Shown piece after piece: positions 7,061 through 15,916 of a stretch of 15,916 nt of DNA. Each line of letters opens with the position of its first letter. Position 1 is the first letter of the stretch. The translations under genes and the position numbers were made by a program. This DNA is from JAICLL01 sp035252155 (GTDB lineage: Bacteria; Planctomycetota; Planctomycetia; Pirellulales; JAICIG01), in contig DATFDL010000046.1 in NCBI GenBank assembly GCA_035252155.1, positions 1 to 15,916 of the forward strand, in the 5' to 3' direction. The notes beneath the pieces are model-generated. The model did no database searches, was not told the origin of the DNA, and saw nothing but the letters and a program-made list of their open reading frames with translations.

Positions 7061-7248
7061 CGGTGGCTGCGAAGGAGCGCGGAAGGCGGTTGCGTAAACG
7101 GCCGTTGATGCGTTGGGCACGCGATGTAACCTGCTCGCTCGACGCCGTTTAAACGACGAGAGCAAGTGAGCGAGGCCTTGTTTTCCGCAAGCGCTGAGGC
7201 CCGGCGCAGATCTCGGCGGCTGCCGGGGCTACTTTCGGGCTAGCGAGC

Positions 7249-9510
<2,262 letters not shown>

Positions 9511-9515
9511 TGCAG

Positions 9516-9522
9516 TTTCTCC
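9516..9522 (-). promoter_or_regulatory. Ribosome binding site deciding the TTG start of the peptidase
   Basis: On the minus strand GGAGAAA (9522 down to 9516) puts GGAG 8 nt before TTG 9510. The alternative ATG at 9549 has no comparable purine run, so this site supports the shorter protein. Confidence 0.6.
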
Positions 9523-9546
9523 GATCGGCGGTCGGTACTCGAGAAA

Positions 9547-9573
9547 CATTGAAGCCGTTGGCCGGTTTCAATG
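9547..9573. repeat. 27-bp inverted repeat between divergent genes
   Basis: CATTGAA (9547-9553) and TTCAATG (9567-9573) are perfect inverted arms. Inner CCG (9555-9557) and CGG (9563-9565) extend the pairing around a TTGGC loop, with only the G/T position unpaired or wobbling. It may be a regulator-binding site or an RNA hairpin in the leader of the peptidase mRNA. Confidence 0.65.
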
Positions 9574-9576
9574 CAA

Positions 9577-9604
9577 GCGCCAGCCTGGTTGCCCCAGGTG
9601 GCGC
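9577..9604. repeat. Strong GC hairpin next to the 27-bp inverted repeat
   Basis: GCGCCA-G-CCTGG (9577-9588, one bulged G) pairs with CCAGG-TGGCGC (9594-9604) around a TTGCC loop, an 11-bp stem. It starts only 3 bp after the neighbouring inverted repeat. No T-tract follows on either strand, so it is not a standard intrinsic terminator. It would lie in the 5' leader of either divergent transcript if transcription starts beyond it. Confidence 0.65.
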
Positions 9605-9681
9605 ATCAGATTTTGCTCGCAATCGGCCAGGTTGTTTGTTATGACAGAAGCGCTCAATCCCCCAGCCTTGGAGTCTTCACC

Positions 9682-11115
9682 ATGCGATTTGCCGCACTGC
9701 TGCTTGCCGGCCTCGTGTTGTCGAATGCCGTTGACGCCACGCGCGCCGCCGACGAAAACAAAAAAACCAACGTGTTGTTCTTGATCGCCGATGACTTGAA
9801 CTGCGACCTGGGATGCTACGGCCATCGCCGCGTGCAATCGCCCCACATCGACAAGCTGGCCGCTCGGGGCGTGAGGTTTGAGCGCACCTATTGCCAATTC
9901 CCGCTGTGCAGCCCCAGCCGCAGCTCGTTTCTCACCGGACGCCGCCCGAACGTCACCAAGATTCTGACGAATACCGGCGGCGACTTTGGTCCCGGTCATC
10001 CGCATTTTCGCGATTACATTCCCGACACCATCACGCTGCCGCAGCTTTTCCGGCAGTCGGACTATTACGTGGCCCGCGTCGGCAAGCTCTATCACTATGG
10101 CGTGCCGACGCAGATCGGCACCAACGGACTCGACGATCCGCCGAGCTGGCAACATGTGGTCAATCCGCGTGGCCGCGACAAGGACGAGGAGAGCAAGATC
10201 TTTTCGCTCGAACCGGGCAAGTTTGGTGGCACGCTCAGTTGGTTGGCCGCCGACGGCGCCGACGGCGAGCAGACCGATGGCATCGGCGCGGCCGAGGCCG
10301 TCAAGCTGCTCGAACAGCATAAGGACGAGCCGTTCTTTTTGGCCGTGGGGTTTTATCGCCCACACACGCCGTATGTAACTCCGAAAAAATACTTTGAGCT
10401 CTACCCGCCCGACGAAATCGAATTGCCCCAACTTTCAGATGACGACCGCGGCCGCATGCCGGCGGCGGCCTATCGTAGCGCGAAACCCGAGCAGGCAACC
10501 ATGAGCGACCACCAGCGGCGCGAAGCGATGCAGGCCTATTGGGCGTCGATCTCGTTCATGGACGCGCAGGTGGGACAGGTGGTCGACGCGCTCGACCGCC
10601 TGGGGCTGGCCGATAACACGGTGATCGTCTTCACGAGCGACCACGGCTATCACATGTACCAGCACGGGCTGTGGCAAAAGATGAGCCTGTTCGAGAACGC
10701 CGCCCGCGTGCCGCTAATCATCGCCGCGCCGAGAGCCGCCGGCAACGGCCGGTCGACGGCCGGGCTGGCCGAACTGGTCGATCTTTATCCCACGCTGGCC
10801 GACCTGTGCGGCTTGAAGGCGCCCGATTATCTCGATGGCGTCAGCCAGAGGCCGGTGCTCGACAATCCATCGCGGTCGGTGAAAAAGGCGGCGTACACGC
10901 AGATCCGCCGCGGGCCGAAGGTATCTGGTTACAGCGTCCGCACCGATCGTTGGCGCTATACGGCCTGGAACGACGGCCAGAACGGCGAGCAACTCTTCGA
11001 CATGCAGGCCGACCCCGGTGAGCTGGCGAACCTGGCCGGCGACCCTCAATACGCCGACACGAAGTCGGACCTGAAAGAGCTCGTAACGGCCTACGAGCGG
11101 GGAGAAACGGAATGA
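9682..11115 (+). CDS. Secreted sulfatase, iduronate-2-sulfatase-like (type I, formylglycine-dependent)
   Basis: A 477-aa hydrolase expected to remove sulfate esters from a polysaccharide outside the cytoplasm. The N-terminus is a Sec signal (MRFAALLLAGLVLSNAVDAT, likely cut after RA at about 22). Metal-ligand Asp37-Asp38 lie in FLIADDLN. The maturation motif C76-S-P78-S79-R80 is followed by SSFLTGRRP; Cys76 would become formylglycine. Further ligands Asp320-His321 lie in FTSDHGYHM. Length, the DLNCDLGCYGH start and YGVPTQIG middle match iduronate-2-sulfatase-like sequences of subtype S1_7 from memory, but the exact substrate is not fixed. GGAG lies 8 nt before ATG 9682; the frame is open upstream to 9571, but through hairpins. 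No maturase (FGE) gene is in the window; it may be encoded elsewhere. The gene diverges from the peptidase gene. Confidence 0.96.
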   Translation: MRFAALLLAGLVLSNAVDATRAADENKKTNVLFLIADDLNCDLGCYGHRRVQSPHIDKLAARGVRFERTYCQFPLCSPSRSSFLTGRRPNVTKILTNTGGDFGPGHPHFRDYIPDTITLPQLFRQSDYYVARVGKLYHYGVPTQIGTNGLDDPPSWQHVVNPRGRDKDEESKIFSLEPGKFGGTLSWLAADGADGEQTDGIGAAEAVKLLEQHKDEPFFLAVGFYRPHTPYVTPKKYFELYPPDEIELPQLSDDDRGRMPAAAYRSAKPEQATMSDHQRREAMQAYWASISFMDAQVGQVVDALDRLGLADNTVIVFTSDHGYHMYQHGLWQKMSLFENAARVPLIIAAPRAAGNGRSTAGLAELVDLYPTLADLCGLKAPDYLDGVSQRPVLDNPSRSVKKAAYTQIRRGPKVSGYSVRTDRWRYTAWNDGQNGEQLFDMQADPGELANLAGDPQYADTKSDLKELVTAYERGETE

Positions 11116-11288
11116 ATTCCGTTCCACGACTGCTTGGTACGCTCTTTGCGTTCTGCCGGCCTTCCGCATACCGACATGGCTGCCAGCGAGGCTGATGTCC
11201 GCTGATCCGGGCATTTTGCGACCACGTTGGTAGTTCTTGGCGCACCTGCTCCCGCAGCGGGTGCCGGCAACCAAGGGAGGATTACGGC
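11116..11288 (+). other. Spacer with leader hairpin upstream of small membrane-protein gene
   Basis: No gene is seen in this stretch. GCACCTGCT (11242-11250) and AGCGGGTGC (11256-11264) can form a 9-bp stem in RNA, with one G-U pair and a CCCGC loop, just upstream of the GGGAGGA ribosome binding site at 11275-11281. It could be a terminator remnant for the sulfatase transcript or a leader structure; no T-tract follows it. Confidence 0.45.
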
Positions 11289-11447
11289 ATGAGTATGGGT
11301 GGAGGACCAATGTGGGGCGGAGGCGGTTGGTATAACCCCGTCGGGTCTTATGGACCGTGGGCCGGCTGCGGATGCAGCAGCATCTTTATGATTTTGGCGG
11401 GCATCCTCTTGGTGATGGGCGGCTGCCTGCGGATGCTGGGGCAATAA
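11289..11447 (+). CDS. Small Gly/Trp/Cys-rich single-pass membrane protein, 52 aa
   Basis: An ATG at 11289 follows a strong Shine-Dalgarno (GGGAGGA, 7 nt spacer) and opens a 52-codon frame ending in TAA at 11445-11447. The product starts with a Gly/Met/Trp-rich segment (MSMGGGPMWGGGGWYNPVG), followed by Cys27 and Cys29 in AGCGCSS. One hydrophobic helix follows (about 32-44, IFMILAGILLVMG), and then Cys46 and a short basic end. The clear ribosome binding site, membrane helix and spacing to the next small membrane gene (46 bp) support a real gene. I do not recognise the family. The Cys pair could bind a metal or form a disulfide, but this is only possible, not shown. Confidence 0.65.
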   Translation: MSMGGGPMWGGGGWYNPVGSYGPWAGCGCSSIFMILAGILLVMGGCLRMLGQ

Positions 11448-11493
11448 CGGGCGATCCGGGTCGCACGCTCTTTTCTTGACTAGGAGACGAACC

Positions 11494-11781
11494 ATGCGAG
11501 CACTCTGCGGGGCGATTATCGCGGCCGGCGCCATGATCGGCCTAGGACTGACCTCCATCGGCATTGGTTTGCGATTTCAAGTCTTCGGGATGGCCCGACA
11601 TGAATATACCGACCAGATCTGGGGCGCCCCCTCTTTGATGATATCGATGATCGTGCTCATCATCGGTGTGGGCGTCGGGCTGGGCATCGCCTTCATTGGG
11701 TTGGCTTATCATCATCACCGGCGGCACCACGAAATGCTGCGTTACACCACCCCGCGCAGCGAGCCGCCCATTGCGGCCTGA
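11494..11781 (+). CDS. Two-pass small membrane protein with His-rich tail, 95 aa
   Basis: ATG 11494 follows AGGAG with a 7-nt spacer. The 95-aa product has two hydrophobic segments, about 5-26 (CGAIIAAGAMIGLGLTSIGI) and about 48-71 (LMISMIVLIIGVGVGLGIAF). Between them is a short polar loop containing HEYTDQIWG. The C-terminus is cytosolic or periplasmic and His/Arg-rich (His73-75 and His78-79 in YHHHRRHHE). No known domain is recognised. It sits 46 bp after the 52-aa membrane-protein gene and probably shares a transcript with it. Both having good ribosome binding sites argues they are expressed. The His cluster may bind a metal ion, but this is speculation. Confidence 0.7.
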   Translation: MRALCGAIIAAGAMIGLGLTSIGIGLRFQVFGMARHEYTDQIWGAPSLMISMIVLIIGVGVGLGIAFIGLAYHHHRRHHEMLRYTTPRSEPPIAA

Positions 11782-11832
11782 AAAGCCATCCTCCGGGGCC
11801 GAGCCTAGGGCGGCACGAATTCCGGCTTTTTC
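11781..11832 (+). terminator. Possible weak terminator after the small membrane-protein pair
   Basis: AAAAGCC (11781-11787) is an inverted copy of GGCTTTT (11824-11830), with one further T before the sequence turns to C. The 36-nt loop is long and contains other GC pairs (GCCTAGGGC), so the structure is not a textbook terminator. It lies directly after the last codon of the 95-aa protein. Confidence 0.25.
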
Positions 11833-11936
11833 CGCACGTTAAGGCGATGACCGGCGGGCGGATTCCTGGTAGGATGCGCAAGCCTTGCGGCCTGTCGTTC
11901 CTTTTCTTTCGCCCGGCGGACGAGTGCGGCAACTTC

Positions 11937-12668
11937 ATGATCCTTGCTCCCAGCCGAAATCTCGAACGACGGAACCTTCAGCCGGAAATCATGGACCAGC
12001 CGGGCCTCGACGCCGAACGATACCGGCGGGTGATGGAGGGCCTGGCCCGGATCAATTACCTGACACGGAGTGCGAGCATCGTCTGGCCCTCGATCTGGCA
12101 GGTGGCCGCCGAGTCGCCCGGCCACCCGTTGACCTTGCTCGATGTGGCGACTGGAGCCGGCGATCTTCCGGTGGCGCTTTGGCGGCGCGCCCGACGAGCC
12201 GGCATCGATCTGCGGATCTCCGCCTGCGATATCAGCGACCTGGCGATCGAACATGCCCGCCGACGGGCACGACGAGCGGGGGCAAACATCGACTTCTTCG
12301 TCCGCGACGCGGTCGCTCCCGGCTTTGCCGATCAGTATGACGTGGTGACCAGCTCGTTGTTTCTGCACCACCTCGACGAATTGCGGTGTATTGAAGCCCT
12401 GCGGCGGATGAGCGCCTCCGCCCGGCGATTGTTGCTGATCAACGATTTGCTGCGCAGCCGCGCCAGCTACTGGATGGCGTACCTTGGCGTGCGGCTTTTG
12501 ACGCGCTCGGAGGTGATGCACATCGACGGTCCGCGCAGCGTCGAAGGCGCATTTACCTTGGATGAAATCCGGCAGCTTTGCCTCCAAGCGGGGCTCGAGG
12601 CGGCAGAACTCCAGCGCCGCTGGCCTTGCCGCTATTTGCTTCGTTGGCGGCGCCGCGGACTTGCGTGA
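11937..12668 (+). CDS. SAM-dependent methyltransferase partner of type III polyketide synthase
   Basis: A 243-aa class I methyltransferase. SAM-binding motif I is LLDVATGAGDLPVAL (67-81); the acidic end of the next strand is ACDISDLAIEHARRRA (96-111), and the post-motif FVRDAV and YDVVTSSLFLHHL (134-146) are typical. The N-terminal segment around QPEIMDQPGLD and LARIN is, from memory, shared by methyltransferases encoded next to bacterial type III polyketide synthases. The start at ATG 11937 keeps this segment; ATG 11991 would remove part of it, and the frame further upstream (11847) lacks support. The ribosome binding site is weak. The stop is 44 bp before the synthase ATG, so the two probably form an operon. 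The likely task is O- or C-methylation of the synthase product. The methylated position cannot be told from sequence. Confidence 0.9.
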   Translation: MILAPSRNLERRNLQPEIMDQPGLDAERYRRVMEGLARINYLTRSASIVWPSIWQVAAESPGHPLTLLDVATGAGDLPVALWRRARRAGIDLRISACDISDLAIEHARRRARRAGANIDFFVRDAVAPGFADQYDVVTSSLFLHHLDELRCIEALRRMSASARRLLLINDLLRSRASYWMAYLGVRLLTRSEVMHIDGPRSVEGAFTLDEIRQLCLQAGLEAAELQRRWPCRYLLRWRRRGLA

Positions 12669-12712
12669 GATTCGGGCAACGACACTTCTTTCCTTCTTAT
12701 CTTGGAAGCAGC

Positions 12713-13807
12713 ATGAAACTCGCGATTCTCGGGCTGGGCACGGCCGTTCCTACGCATGTCATGACCCAGCGGGAAGCCACCGAACTTGCCCGGCAAGTCT
12801 GCGCCACTTCTGAAGATCAAGCTTCGCTGTTGAAGGTGCTCTATCGCCGGGCGGGCGTGACGACGCGGCATACCGTGCTGCCGCATCAATCGGCGCTCGA
12901 CTGGGTCGAGCCTACCGACAAGTCGCCCGGCGTGCCGATTTCGGCCTGCCGCCGGCCCACCACGGCGGCCCGGATGAAATTGTACGAAGAGCATTCGCCG
13001 CCGCTGGCCTTGGAGGCTGCCGGCAAAGCACTGGAGCGATCGGGCTTGAGGGCCGGCGAAATCACGCATTTGGTCACGGTTTCGTGTACTGGGTTTGTGG
13101 CGCCGGGCATCGACGTGGCGTTGATTCGCGGACTCGGCCTGCCCGCCACGGTCGAACGCACGCAGGTGGGATTTATGGGCTGCCACGGAGCGATCAACGG
13201 CCTGCGCGTGGCCCGCGGTTTAGCGGCCGCCGATCCGGCGGCGCGGGTCTTGGTCTGCGCCGTTGAGCTGTGCAGCCTGCACTATCATTTTGGCTGGGAT
13301 CCGAAACGCTGCGTAGGCAACGCCATCTTTGCCGACGGCGCCGCGGCGCTGGTGACGCGGGCTGCCCAAGCCAGCGACGCAGACACCTGGGGCGTGGCCG
13401 CCTCGGGCTCATGCTTGATTCCTGACTCGACGGACGCGATTACTTGGGAGATCGGCGAACTGGGGTTTTTGATGGGGCTGTCGCCGTTGGTGCCCGACCT
13501 GATTCGCCAGCATTTGCGTCCGTGGATGGACGCCTGGCTCGACCGACAGGGCTTGGGCGTGCAAGAGATCGGTTCCTGGGCGGTGCATCCGGGTGGGCCG
13601 CGGATTGTGACGGCGGTCGAGGAGGCGTTGGAATTGCCTGCAGGCGCCACGGCCGTTTCGCGCGAAGTGCTGGCCGAATTGGGCAACATGTCGTCGCCGA
13701 CGGTCATCTTCATCCTGGAACGTTTGCGCGAGCGCGGCGCGCCCCGACCGTGTGTCGCGCTCGGCTTCGGCCCCGGCCTGATGGCCGAAGCCCTGCTGCT
13801 GGTGTGA
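12713..13807 (+). CDS. Type III polyketide synthase (chalcone/stilbene synthase family)
   Basis: A 364-aa homodimeric ketosynthase that extends an acyl-CoA starter with malonyl-CoA and cyclises the chain to a resorcinol, phloroglucinol or pyrone. The catalytic triad is complete: Cys157 in GFMGCHGAINGL, His292 in AVHPGGPRI and Asn325 in LGNMSSPT. The thiolase-like N-terminus (MKLAILGLGTAVPTHVM), TVSCTGFVAPGID and the GFGPG loop (351-355) are also present. Length is normal for bacterial members. ATG 12713 is preceded by GGAAG about 6 nt upstream; a longer open frame to 12578 overlaps the methyltransferase and is not needed. It resembles the srsA-srsB arrangement of Streptomyces (synthase plus methyltransferase), but no flavoprotein hydroxylase gene adjoins it here. 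Starter specificity is not readable from sequence. Confidence 0.96.
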   Translation: MKLAILGLGTAVPTHVMTQREATELARQVCATSEDQASLLKVLYRRAGVTTRHTVLPHQSALDWVEPTDKSPGVPISACRRPTTAARMKLYEEHSPPLALEAAGKALERSGLRAGEITHLVTVSCTGFVAPGIDVALIRGLGLPATVERTQVGFMGCHGAINGLRVARGLAAADPAARVLVCAVELCSLHYHFGWDPKRCVGNAIFADGAAALVTRAAQASDADTWGVAASGSCLIPDSTDAITWEIGELGFLMGLSPLVPDLIRQHLRPWMDAWLDRQGLGVQEIGSWAVHPGGPRIVTAVEEALELPAGATAVSREVLAELGNMSSPTVIFILERLRERGAPRPCVALGFGPGLMAEALLLV

Positions 13808-13902
13808 GGTGCTGGCGGCCTGATTGGCCTGCCGAGCTATCTGAATGTGACTAGAAACGGTCGGCTATCGCATTGAAAAGAGATTGGTGGGCGAGGACAG
13901 AA

Positions 13903-13947
13903 CGATCCCGGCTCGCTGCGAATCGTCGGGATCGACACTGTATTTTT
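13903..13947 (+). terminator. Possible intrinsic terminator between the polyketide pair and proS
   Basis: CGATCCCG (13903-13910) and CGGGATCG (13927-13934) are perfect inverted 8-bp arms with a 16-nt loop. ACACTGTA and then five T residues (13943-13947) follow. The T-run is displaced by eight bases from the stem, so termination strength is uncertain. The rest of this 263-bp spacer (13808-14070) shows no gene. Confidence 0.35.
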
Positions 13948-14058
13948 CGAGGCAGCCGCGTCTCTTGAGACCAAGGCTATCCCAGCAATTCTACCGGCCA
14001 CGGATGCCGTGCTTTCCAACCCTATGCCTAACGAGCCGTAAACTAAACGGATGAAGTC

Positions 14059-14065
14059 AAAGGAG
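14059..14065 (+). promoter_or_regulatory. Ribosome binding site for proS (GTG start)
   Basis: AAAGGAG with a 5-nt spacer (CCGCC) precedes GTG 14071. It decides for the GTG start, which yields the expected ProS N-terminus MRWSQTLIPTMKE. Confidence 0.7.
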
Positions 14066-14070
14066 CCGCC

Positions 14071-15816
14071 GTGCGTTGGAGCCAGACGCTCATTCCCACA
14101 ATGAAAGAAACGCCCGAAGGGGCCGAGATTCCCAGCCACGTGCTCATGTTGCGGGCAGGGTTGGTGGGGCAGCTCATGGCGGGAGCCTATACCTATTTGC
14201 CGCTGGGACTGCGGGCGCTGCGCAAGGCCGAGCAGATCGTGCGCGAAGAGATGGACCGGGCCGGCGCGGTCGAGCTGCTGATGCCCGCCCTCACGCCCAT
14301 TTCGCTCTGGGAGCGCAGCGGGCGGGTCGAGGCGTTTGGCAATGTGCTCATTCAGTTCAAAGTCCGGCGCCAGAACCGGCAGGTCCATCTGGCCCTTGGG
14401 CCCACGCACGAAGAGGTCGTCACCGATCTGGTCGCGCGACACGTATCAAGCTATCGCCAACTGCCGATCACGCTCTATCAGATTCAGACCAAGTTTCGCA
14501 ACGAAGAGCGGCCCCGCTTCGGCGTGCTGCGCACCAGCGAATTCTTGATGAAAGACGCCTATAGCTTCGACACCTCGCTCGATGGGCTGAATCAGAGCTA
14601 CGACAAGATGTACCATGCGTATTGCCGCATCTTCGACCGCTGCGGGCTGACTTATCTGGCGGTCGAGGCCGAAAGCGGCCCGATCGGCGGCGACGCCAGC
14701 CACGAGTTTATGGTGCTGGCCGATAATGGCGAAGACACCGTCGTGCATTGCGCGGGGTGCGGCTACGCTGCCAACCTCGAACGGGCGGATATCGGCAATC
14801 GTATTGCCGCACCGCCCGCAGCCGCGGCGCAGCCGCTCAATAAGGTCGACACGCCGCAGGCCGGCAGCATCGAGGCCGTCAGCAAAATGCTCGGCTGCCA
14901 GCCCGCGCAGATGATCAAGACCCTGATTTACGTCGCCGACGAACAGCCGCTGGCGGTACTTATTCGCGGCGATCACGAGGCCAACGAAGGCAAAATCCGC
15001 CGGCTGCTCGGCGCCAAGAGCCTGGCCCTGGCGTCGCCCGAATTGATCGAGCAGGCCACGGGCGCTCCGGTCGGTTTCGCCGGACCGGTGGGACTGAAAA
15101 TTCCCATTTGGGCCGACCAGGATGTGGCCTCGCTCACCAATGCCGTCACGGGCGCGAACGCCGCCGATGCCCATTTCACCGGTGTCAATCGCCCGCGCGA
15201 TTTCGAGGTGGGCCGGTTCGCCGATTTACGAAATGCGGCCGACGGCGATCCCTGCCCGCGTTGTCAGAAATCGCTCGCCCTGCGTCACGCGATCGAGGTC
15301 GGGCACGTTTTCAAGCTGGGCACCAAATATTCCGACTCCCTCGGCGCCAAATTTCTCGATGAAAAAGAGCAGCAGCATTCGGCCATCATGGGGTGTTATG
15401 GCATCGGAGTGAATCGAATCATCGCGGCGCTGATCGAGACACGGCATGACGAGAACGGCGTCATCTGGCCGATGTCGCTGTCGCCCTACGAAGTGTTGCT
15501 CGTGCCGCTCAATGTCAATCAGACCGACGTGATGGAAACCGCCGAGCGGCTCTACGCCGAACTGACCAGCGTGGGCGTCGAAGTATTGATGGACGACCGC
15601 GATCAGCGGCCGGGTGTGAAGTTCAAAGACGCCGATCTGATCGGCATACCGCTGCGCGTGGTGATTGGCGGACGGAGCTTGAAGGACGGCCAGTTGGAGA
15701 TCAAATGGCGTTGGAAAGAAGCTCCCGAACAAATTCCATTGGACGGCGCCGTCGTCAAGCTGGCCGATCTTGTGCAAGCCGAACGCAATCTTGGCCACGC
15801 CACAACGGAAGCGTAA
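14071..15816 (+). CDS. proS: Prolyl-tRNA synthetase, bacterial type with inserted editing domain
   Basis: A 581-aa class II synthetase that charges tRNA-Pro in the cytoplasm. It begins at GTG with a strong Shine-Dalgarno and the typical N-terminus (SQTLIPTMKETPEGA). Class II motifs are in order: motif 1 around GAYTYLPLGLRALRKAEQI (38-56), motif 2 FRNEERPRFGVLRTSEFLMKD (142-162), and motif 3 GCYGIGVNRIIAALIE (441-456). Between motifs 2 and 3 lies the INS (YbaK-like) editing insertion, about 245-385, including MIKTLIY and VLIRGDHEANEGK. It is bracketed by Cys pairs C227-x-x-C230 and C395-x-x-C398. The C-terminal anticodon-binding domain starts around LSPYEVLLVPL (470) and includes DDRDQRPGVKFKDADLIGIPLRV. 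Length is normal, and no key residue appears missing. TAA ends at 15816. Confidence 0.98.
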   Translation: MRWSQTLIPTMKETPEGAEIPSHVLMLRAGLVGQLMAGAYTYLPLGLRALRKAEQIVREEMDRAGAVELLMPALTPISLWERSGRVEAFGNVLIQFKVRRQNRQVHLALGPTHEEVVTDLVARHVSSYRQLPITLYQIQTKFRNEERPRFGVLRTSEFLMKDAYSFDTSLDGLNQSYDKMYHAYCRIFDRCGLTYLAVEAESGPIGGDASHEFMVLADNGEDTVVHCAGCGYAANLERADIGNRIAAPPAAAAQPLNKVDTPQAGSIEAVSKMLGCQPAQMIKTLIYVADEQPLAVLIRGDHEANEGKIRRLLGAKSLALASPELIEQATGAPVGFAGPVGLKIPIWADQDVASLTNAVTGANAADAHFTGVNRPRDFEVGRFADLRNAADGDPCPRCQKSLALRHAIEVGHVFKLGTKYSDSLGAKFLDEKEQQHSAIMGCYGIGVNRIIAALIETRHDENGVIWPMSLSPYEVLLVPLNVNQTDVMETAERLYAELTSVGVEVLMDDRDQRPGVKFKDADLIGIPLRVVIGGRSLKDGQLEIKWRWKEAPEQIPLDGAVVKLADLVQAERNLGHATTEA

Positions 15817-15837
15817 GAGTAGGCCGGAGTATTAAGT

Positions 15838-15869
15838 GTAGGGTGGGCCGAGCGCCGCGAGTCCCCATA
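15838..15869. repeat. Repeat-like GTAGGGTGGGCC motif near the right edge
   Basis: GTAGGGTGGGCCGAGCGCCG continues into CGAGTCCCCAT, an imperfect inverted arrangement (GGGTGGG against CCCC). It resembles a dispersed 'GTAGGGTGGG...' extragenic repeat that I associate with planctomycete genomes. Only one copy is in the window, so its repeat status cannot be shown here. It follows proS by about 20 bp and could serve as its 3' end. Confidence 0.35.
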
Positions 15870-15916
15870 CACATCAAGTTAAGGCAATTCTGTCTACGAA
15901 CGTCTGTAGGGAACGC

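Larger units (their letters stand above)
6323..7248. repeat. Gene-free repeat cluster between the decayed gene and the peptidase gene
   Basis: About 0.9 kb with no convincing gene. It is packed with short repeats: direct copies of a 21-bp word at 6459-6479 and 6688-6708, several palindromes between 6625 and 6874, and tandem copies of a roughly 65-bp unit at 6912-7060. CGTTTAAACG at 7146-7155 is a perfect 10-bp palindrome, flanked by CTCGCTC (7134-7140) and its complement GAGCGAG (7168-7174). Open frames here give Arg/Gly/Pro-rich products that follow the repeats, which is typical of noncoding GC-rich DNA. It may serve as the 3' flank of the peptidase gene, but I see no classical terminator at its right edge. 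Confidence 0.6.

Noticed and set aside
6639..7097. 152-aa plus-strand open frame through the palindromes
   Set aside because: The translation crosses three palindromes and the tandem repeats, with an Arg/Gly-rich low-complexity product and no ribosome binding site.
6895..7152. Possible 85-aa gene after the AGGAGGA-like purine run at 6882-6888
   Set aside because: It would start with TTG, its Arg/Lys/Pro-rich product follows the tandem DNA repeat, and the repeat drifts out of phase. Noncoding repeat is simpler.
9612..9650. Possible sigma70-like promoter for the sulfatase (TTGCTC, 17-nt spacer, TTGTTA)
   Set aside because: The -10 match is poor and planctomycete promoter consensus is uncertain, so it cannot be supported.
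9568..10431. 287-aa minus-strand open frame opposite the sulfatase
   Set aside because: Antisense to the conserved sulfatase core including C-S-P-S-R. No independent evidence of coding.
11805..12587. 260-aa minus-strand open frame opposite the methyltransferase
   Set aside because: Shadow of a gene with clear SAM-binding motifs. No features of its own.
13808..14070. T-box or other riboswitch upstream of proS
   Set aside because: No T-box sequence or specifier-like stem is recognisable. Only one simple inverted repeat is present.
14446..15174. 242-aa minus-strand open frame inside proS
   Set aside because: Antisense shadow of prolyl-tRNA synthetase.

Overview
The window looks like bacterial chromosome from a GC-rich planctomycete, probably Pirellulales-like. 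This is inferred from a secreted iduronate-type sulfatase, a lipoprotein prolyl oligopeptidase, a methyltransferase/type III polyketide synthase pair, GCCCC-GGGGC repeats of a kind often seen in this phylum, and frequent weak Shine-Dalgarno sites. No rRNA, tRNA or CRISPR array was seen.

Left part (1-5793), defence-type region. Repeat-rich DNA (1-320) precedes hsdS, a two-TRD specificity subunit of a type I restriction-modification system; no hsdM or hsdR is visible in the window. Converging on hsdS, 21 bp away, is a long minus-strand locus that encodes a DUF4297/Cap4-type nuclease domain, a STAND (NB-ARC-like) NTPase and a long alpha-helical repeat sensor. This is the layout of Avs-type anti-phage proteins. 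The locus is split by a +1 frameshift near 3821-3826, so it is an interrupted gene, a sequence error, or less likely a recoded one. This is the most interesting system in the window.

Middle (5794-7248), gene-poor junction. It holds a decayed small gene (5971-6322, one stop and one frameshift) followed by about 0.9 kb of dense short repeats: a 21-bp direct repeat, three related palindromes, a nested stem-loop and a roughly 65-bp tandem repeat. It separates the defence region from housekeeping and metabolic DNA and looks like a place where insertions and decay accumulate.

Right part (7249-15816), intact genes. A lipoprotein prolyl oligopeptidase and an exported sulfatase diverge from a 171-bp spacer that carries two strong adjacent hairpins. 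Next come two small membrane-protein genes with good ribosome binding sites (52 and 95 aa), then a methyltransferase and a type III polyketide synthase that probably form an operon for a methylated phenolic lipid or pyrone. Last is proS, prolyl-tRNA synthetase with the inserted editing domain, starting at GTG. A repeat-like motif follows proS at the right edge.
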